This document shows positions 6,884-8,535 of a DNA stretch of 8,535 nt, in pieces. The notes below the pieces were generated by a model, which was given only the letters and a program-made list of their open reading frames with translations, made no database searches and was not told the origin of the DNA. The DNA lies in the NCBI GenBank assembly GCA_002496635.1, contig DAKQ01000049.1, forward strand, positions 1 through 8,535, read 5' to 3'. This DNA is from Euryarchaeota archaeon UBA82 (GTDB taxonomy: Archaea > Thermoplasmatota > Poseidoniia > Poseidoniales > Poseidoniaceae). Position 1 is the first letter of the stretch. Every line of letters begins with the position of its first letter. The position numbers and the translations under genes were made by a program.

Positions 6884-7909
6884 CTACTCCTCTTCTGATT
6901 CAGGCAATGATGACAGCACATCTCCAAGCATTTCCGTTGCATCTTCGATTCGAGTCATGAGAGTAGTATCAGAAACTGCGCCTGGACGACCCAAATCCCA
7001 CATCAATTCGTGAACCATCTCGGTGGTAAGACGAGTCATGTTGAGTACCTGTGGGTCGATACGTTCAAGATGATCATCTGGAAGTATTGCAACCTGCTCA
7101 GGTGTTTCATCAAGAATTTGATCCATGACAGATTCAATCTCAGAAGCAATATTGTCTGCCTGAGTTTCTAGAATCGATTCCATTCCTCCTGTTGATACCG
7201 ACTTTGATTGATCGCTTAAATCGCCTAACGCTTTCTTTTTCTTGAGCTCTTCAAACGAAGGGCCTACTCCACCTTGCGCCTTATCATCATCCTGAACCAA
7301 GCGATTTAGAGCAATTCGTAAGATGTTCGAAAGATCTGTTGCTTCAAGGTCTAAGTCAACTTCCATCCCATCCTCACCCATTTGTGTAAGAATTTCATTG
7401 ATGAACGACTCATTAATTCGGTCAGGACCTACCAGTCCTTTGAGCATAGGAAGAGCCCAGCCTCCACCGCCTGCCATCATTCCTACATCGAATGATCCCC
7501 CTCCGCCTCCGACTTCAACATCTGCAGGCGGTGGAACAAATTGCTTACGAGCATGTTTCCACAATTGCTCGATGAGTTTACTCATATCGACTGGTTTTCC
7601 AATAACTTCATGGATACCTGCTTTTGCAGCAGTAAGTAGAAACTCATTCGACGTGCTTCTCGACAACATCACAATTCGACACTTGAATGCAAACTCAGGA
7701 TCGCCCATCAATCGCTGAGAAGCATCGATTGCGTCTCCCGAACTCCAATCGCCTTCAAGTAAGACAATCTCTGGCATTACAGCTAAGGCAGTACCCTCTG
7801 CTTGACGTAATGTACCAGCACGTGTAACATCAAAGCCTTCTCGTTCAAGCGTGGATGCAAGAAGGGTCCTACGACCCTGATTCTCATCCGCAACGATGAC
7901 TTTTGCCAT
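6884..7909 (-). CDS. receiver-domain (response-regulator-like) protein with non-canonical phospho-site
   Basis: The protein has 341 residues from the ATG at 7909, so it begins MAKVIVADENQGRR; a TTG nine bases earlier is less likely. Residues about 2-120 are a CheY-like receiver domain with the acidic pair Asp8-Glu9, Ser83 at the Thr/Ser switch position and Lys105 in the GKP motif. The phospho-accepting Asp is replaced: VLLEGDWSSGDAI aligns without gaps to the usual VLLD-x-x-x-P-x-x-D-G, placing Glu52 there. Glycine runs (134-138, 147-150) link it to a C-terminal half with no domain I know. That half is predicted helical and acidic, with a KKKK stretch (224-227) and a tail ending SEEE. There is no DNA-binding or enzymatic output domain, so it may act by protein contact. 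No partner kinase is visible. The gene sits 50 bases after the ThiF-rhodanese gene and six before the TVP38 gene. Confidence 0.85.
   Translation of the reverse strand: MAKVIVADENQGRRTLLASTLEREGFDVTRAGTLRQAEGTALAVMPEIVLLEGDWSSGDAIDASQRLMGDPEFAFKCRIVMLSRSTSNEFLLTAAKAGIHEVIGKPVDMSKLIEQLWKHARKQFVPPPADVEVGGGGGSFDVGMMAGGGGWALPMLKGLVGPDRINESFINEILTQMGEDGMEVDLDLEATDLSNILRIALNRLVQDDDKAQGGVGPSFEELKKKKALGDLSDQSKSVSTGGMESILETQADNIASEIESVMDQILDETPEQVAILPDDHLERIDPQVLNMTRLTTEMVHELMWDLGRPGAVSDTTLMTRIEDATEMLGDVLSSLPESEEE
6887..6892 (-). promoter_or_regulatory. ribosome binding site of the TVP38-type gene inside the preceding gene
   Basis: GAGGAG on the minus strand encodes the last two Glu residues of the receiver-domain protein and ends nine bases before the ATG at 6877. 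This good Shine-Dalgarno match decides the start and suggests translational coupling across the six-base gap. Confidence 0.55.
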
Positions 7910-7959
7910 GATGACCAACGAGCAACGGGAGGTTACGCTCTTTGAACCTCACCCTTGTT

Positions 7960-8535
7960 TTAGCCTCTTATGACATCTTCTGGGGCAATTTGACTCCATG
8001 CCATAATGCCTCCATCTAAATTGTAAAGGCGATTATTGTCAATTCCTGCTTGAATCAAGAACATGATTGCCATTTGTGAACGCATACCACTTCTGCAAAT
8101 GACCACGATATCACCTTCATCTGGAACTTCTGAGGAATGTGCTGCTATGGAATCATGCACTACATGAAGATCAAAACTATTCAATCGTATTTGATCGAGT
8201 TCTTCGGCACTACGTACATCGATAATGAACGGCTTCCATCCATCGGATTGCTTCGCCTTTACGGAAGCCACATCAATTGATTGCATCATGTCCTCTCCAT
8301 TTGAAGACCCTTCATCAATCTGTTTGTTCGACGGCATGCAATACAATGGATCGTCAAAGAGTTGTTGGACGACTGACAAATCTTGTATCTCATCTCGGGT
8401 TTCCAAAGACTCGAAACGAAGCATACGAGTCGACATTTCGAGAGCATCATACAGGAGTAATGAACCAATCAATTTGGTTTCTAATCCAAGAATTAGTTTG
8501 ATGACTTCAGTTGCTTGAATACTTCCAACAACACC
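7960..8535 (-). CDS. C-terminal part of a ThiF/MoeB-family E1-like enzyme fused to a rhodanese domain (partial)
   Basis: The gene runs off the right edge. All 192 codons from 8535 to the TAA at 7960-7962 are open, and the TTG at 8472 is internal. The first visible residues, GVVGSIQATEVIKLILG then LLLYDALEMSTR, are the typical end of the adenylating domain of MoeB, ThiF and UbaA, which activates the C-terminus of a ubiquitin-like sulfur carrier. The ATP-binding core and catalytic Cys lie outside the window. A spacer rich in polar residues follows (about 45-90). Then comes a rhodanese domain with FIIDVRSAEEL and the active-site loop CRSGMRS, Cys147 in visible numbering, which would carry the persulfide. 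This order matches eukaryotic MOCS3/Uba4 and bacterial MoeZ. The CxxC zinc pair that normally follows the adenylating domain is not seen. Likely roles are tRNA thiolation, molybdopterin synthesis or archaeal ubiquitin-like modification. Confidence 0.88.
   Translation of the reverse strand, partial: GVVGSIQATEVIKLILGLETKLIGSLLLYDALEMSTRMLRFESLETRDEIQDLSVVQQLFDDPLYCMPSNKQIDEGSSNGEDMMQSIDVASVKAKQSDGWKPFIIDVRSAEELDQIRLNSFDLHVVHDSIAAHSSEVPDEGDIVVICRSGMRSQMAIMFLIQAGIDNNRLYNLDGGIMAWSQIAPEDVIRG

Noticed and set aside
7323..7718. 131-codon open frame opposite the receiver-domain gene
   Set aside because: Its Pro/Ser-rich product is the antisense reading of the glycine-rich linkers (GGC or GGA codons give Pro or Ser). 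There is no sign of selection on it.
1..8535. CRISPR array, insertion sequence, tRNA, rRNA or phage-type genes
   Set aside because: I saw no regularly spaced repeats, transposase motifs, terminal inverted repeats or tRNA-like cloverleaf. The window reads as ordinary core and metabolic genes.

Overview
The window is a compact, gene-dense stretch of moderate G+C content, with seven supported genes and no gap over 300 bases. It looks like a heterotrophic marine archaeon, with Candidatus Poseidoniales (Marine Group II) as the best guess. The reasons are the mix of bacterial-style catabolic enzymes (medium-chain-type acyl-CoA dehydrogenase, fused 2-oxoacid dehydrogenase E1) with an AqpM-like aquaporin and an NCX_Mj-like cation exchanger, very short intergenic gaps, and the lack of clear sigma-70 style promoters. 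This is an inference from gene content. No rRNA or other marker gene is present to settle it.

Layout. At 1-468 (+) lies the 3' end of an unrecognised gene that enters from the left edge and ends in an acidic tail. It meets an acyl-CoA dehydrogenase (452-1600, -) tail to tail, with a 17-base coding overlap. Upstream of that enzyme, on the same strand, is a Na+/Ca2+-type exchanger (1647-2762, -). The two are 46 bases apart and could share a transcript. A 72-base gap (2763-2834) separates the exchanger from a divergent aquaporin (2835-3443, +), and a TATA-like element sits near the middle of the gap. The aquaporin overlaps the end of the next leftward gene by 23 bases.

From 3421 to the right edge everything reads leftward, probably as one operon. 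In transcription order it is a ThiF/MoeB-family activating enzyme fused to a rhodanese domain (cut by the right edge), a receiver-domain protein with Glu where the phospho-accepting Asp should be, a TVP38/DedA-type membrane protein, and a large fused alpha-beta E1 subunit of a 2-oxoacid dehydrogenase complex with an uncharacterised N-terminal extension.

Function. The E1 and the acyl-CoA dehydrogenase would fit the oxidation of branched-chain 2-oxoacids or of fatty acids. The E2 and E3 subunits, electron-transfer flavoprotein and other beta-oxidation genes are not here, so the pathway cannot be completed from this window. The exchanger and aquaporin would handle cation and water or small-solute balance. 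The ThiF-rhodanese protein would supply activated sulfur for a ubiquitin-like carrier, molybdopterin or tRNA thiolation. I do not see a defence system, mobile element, CRISPR array or RNA gene. The most unusual points are altered key residues inside familiar families and two regions without recognisable homology: the E1 N-terminus and the C-terminal half of the receiver protein.
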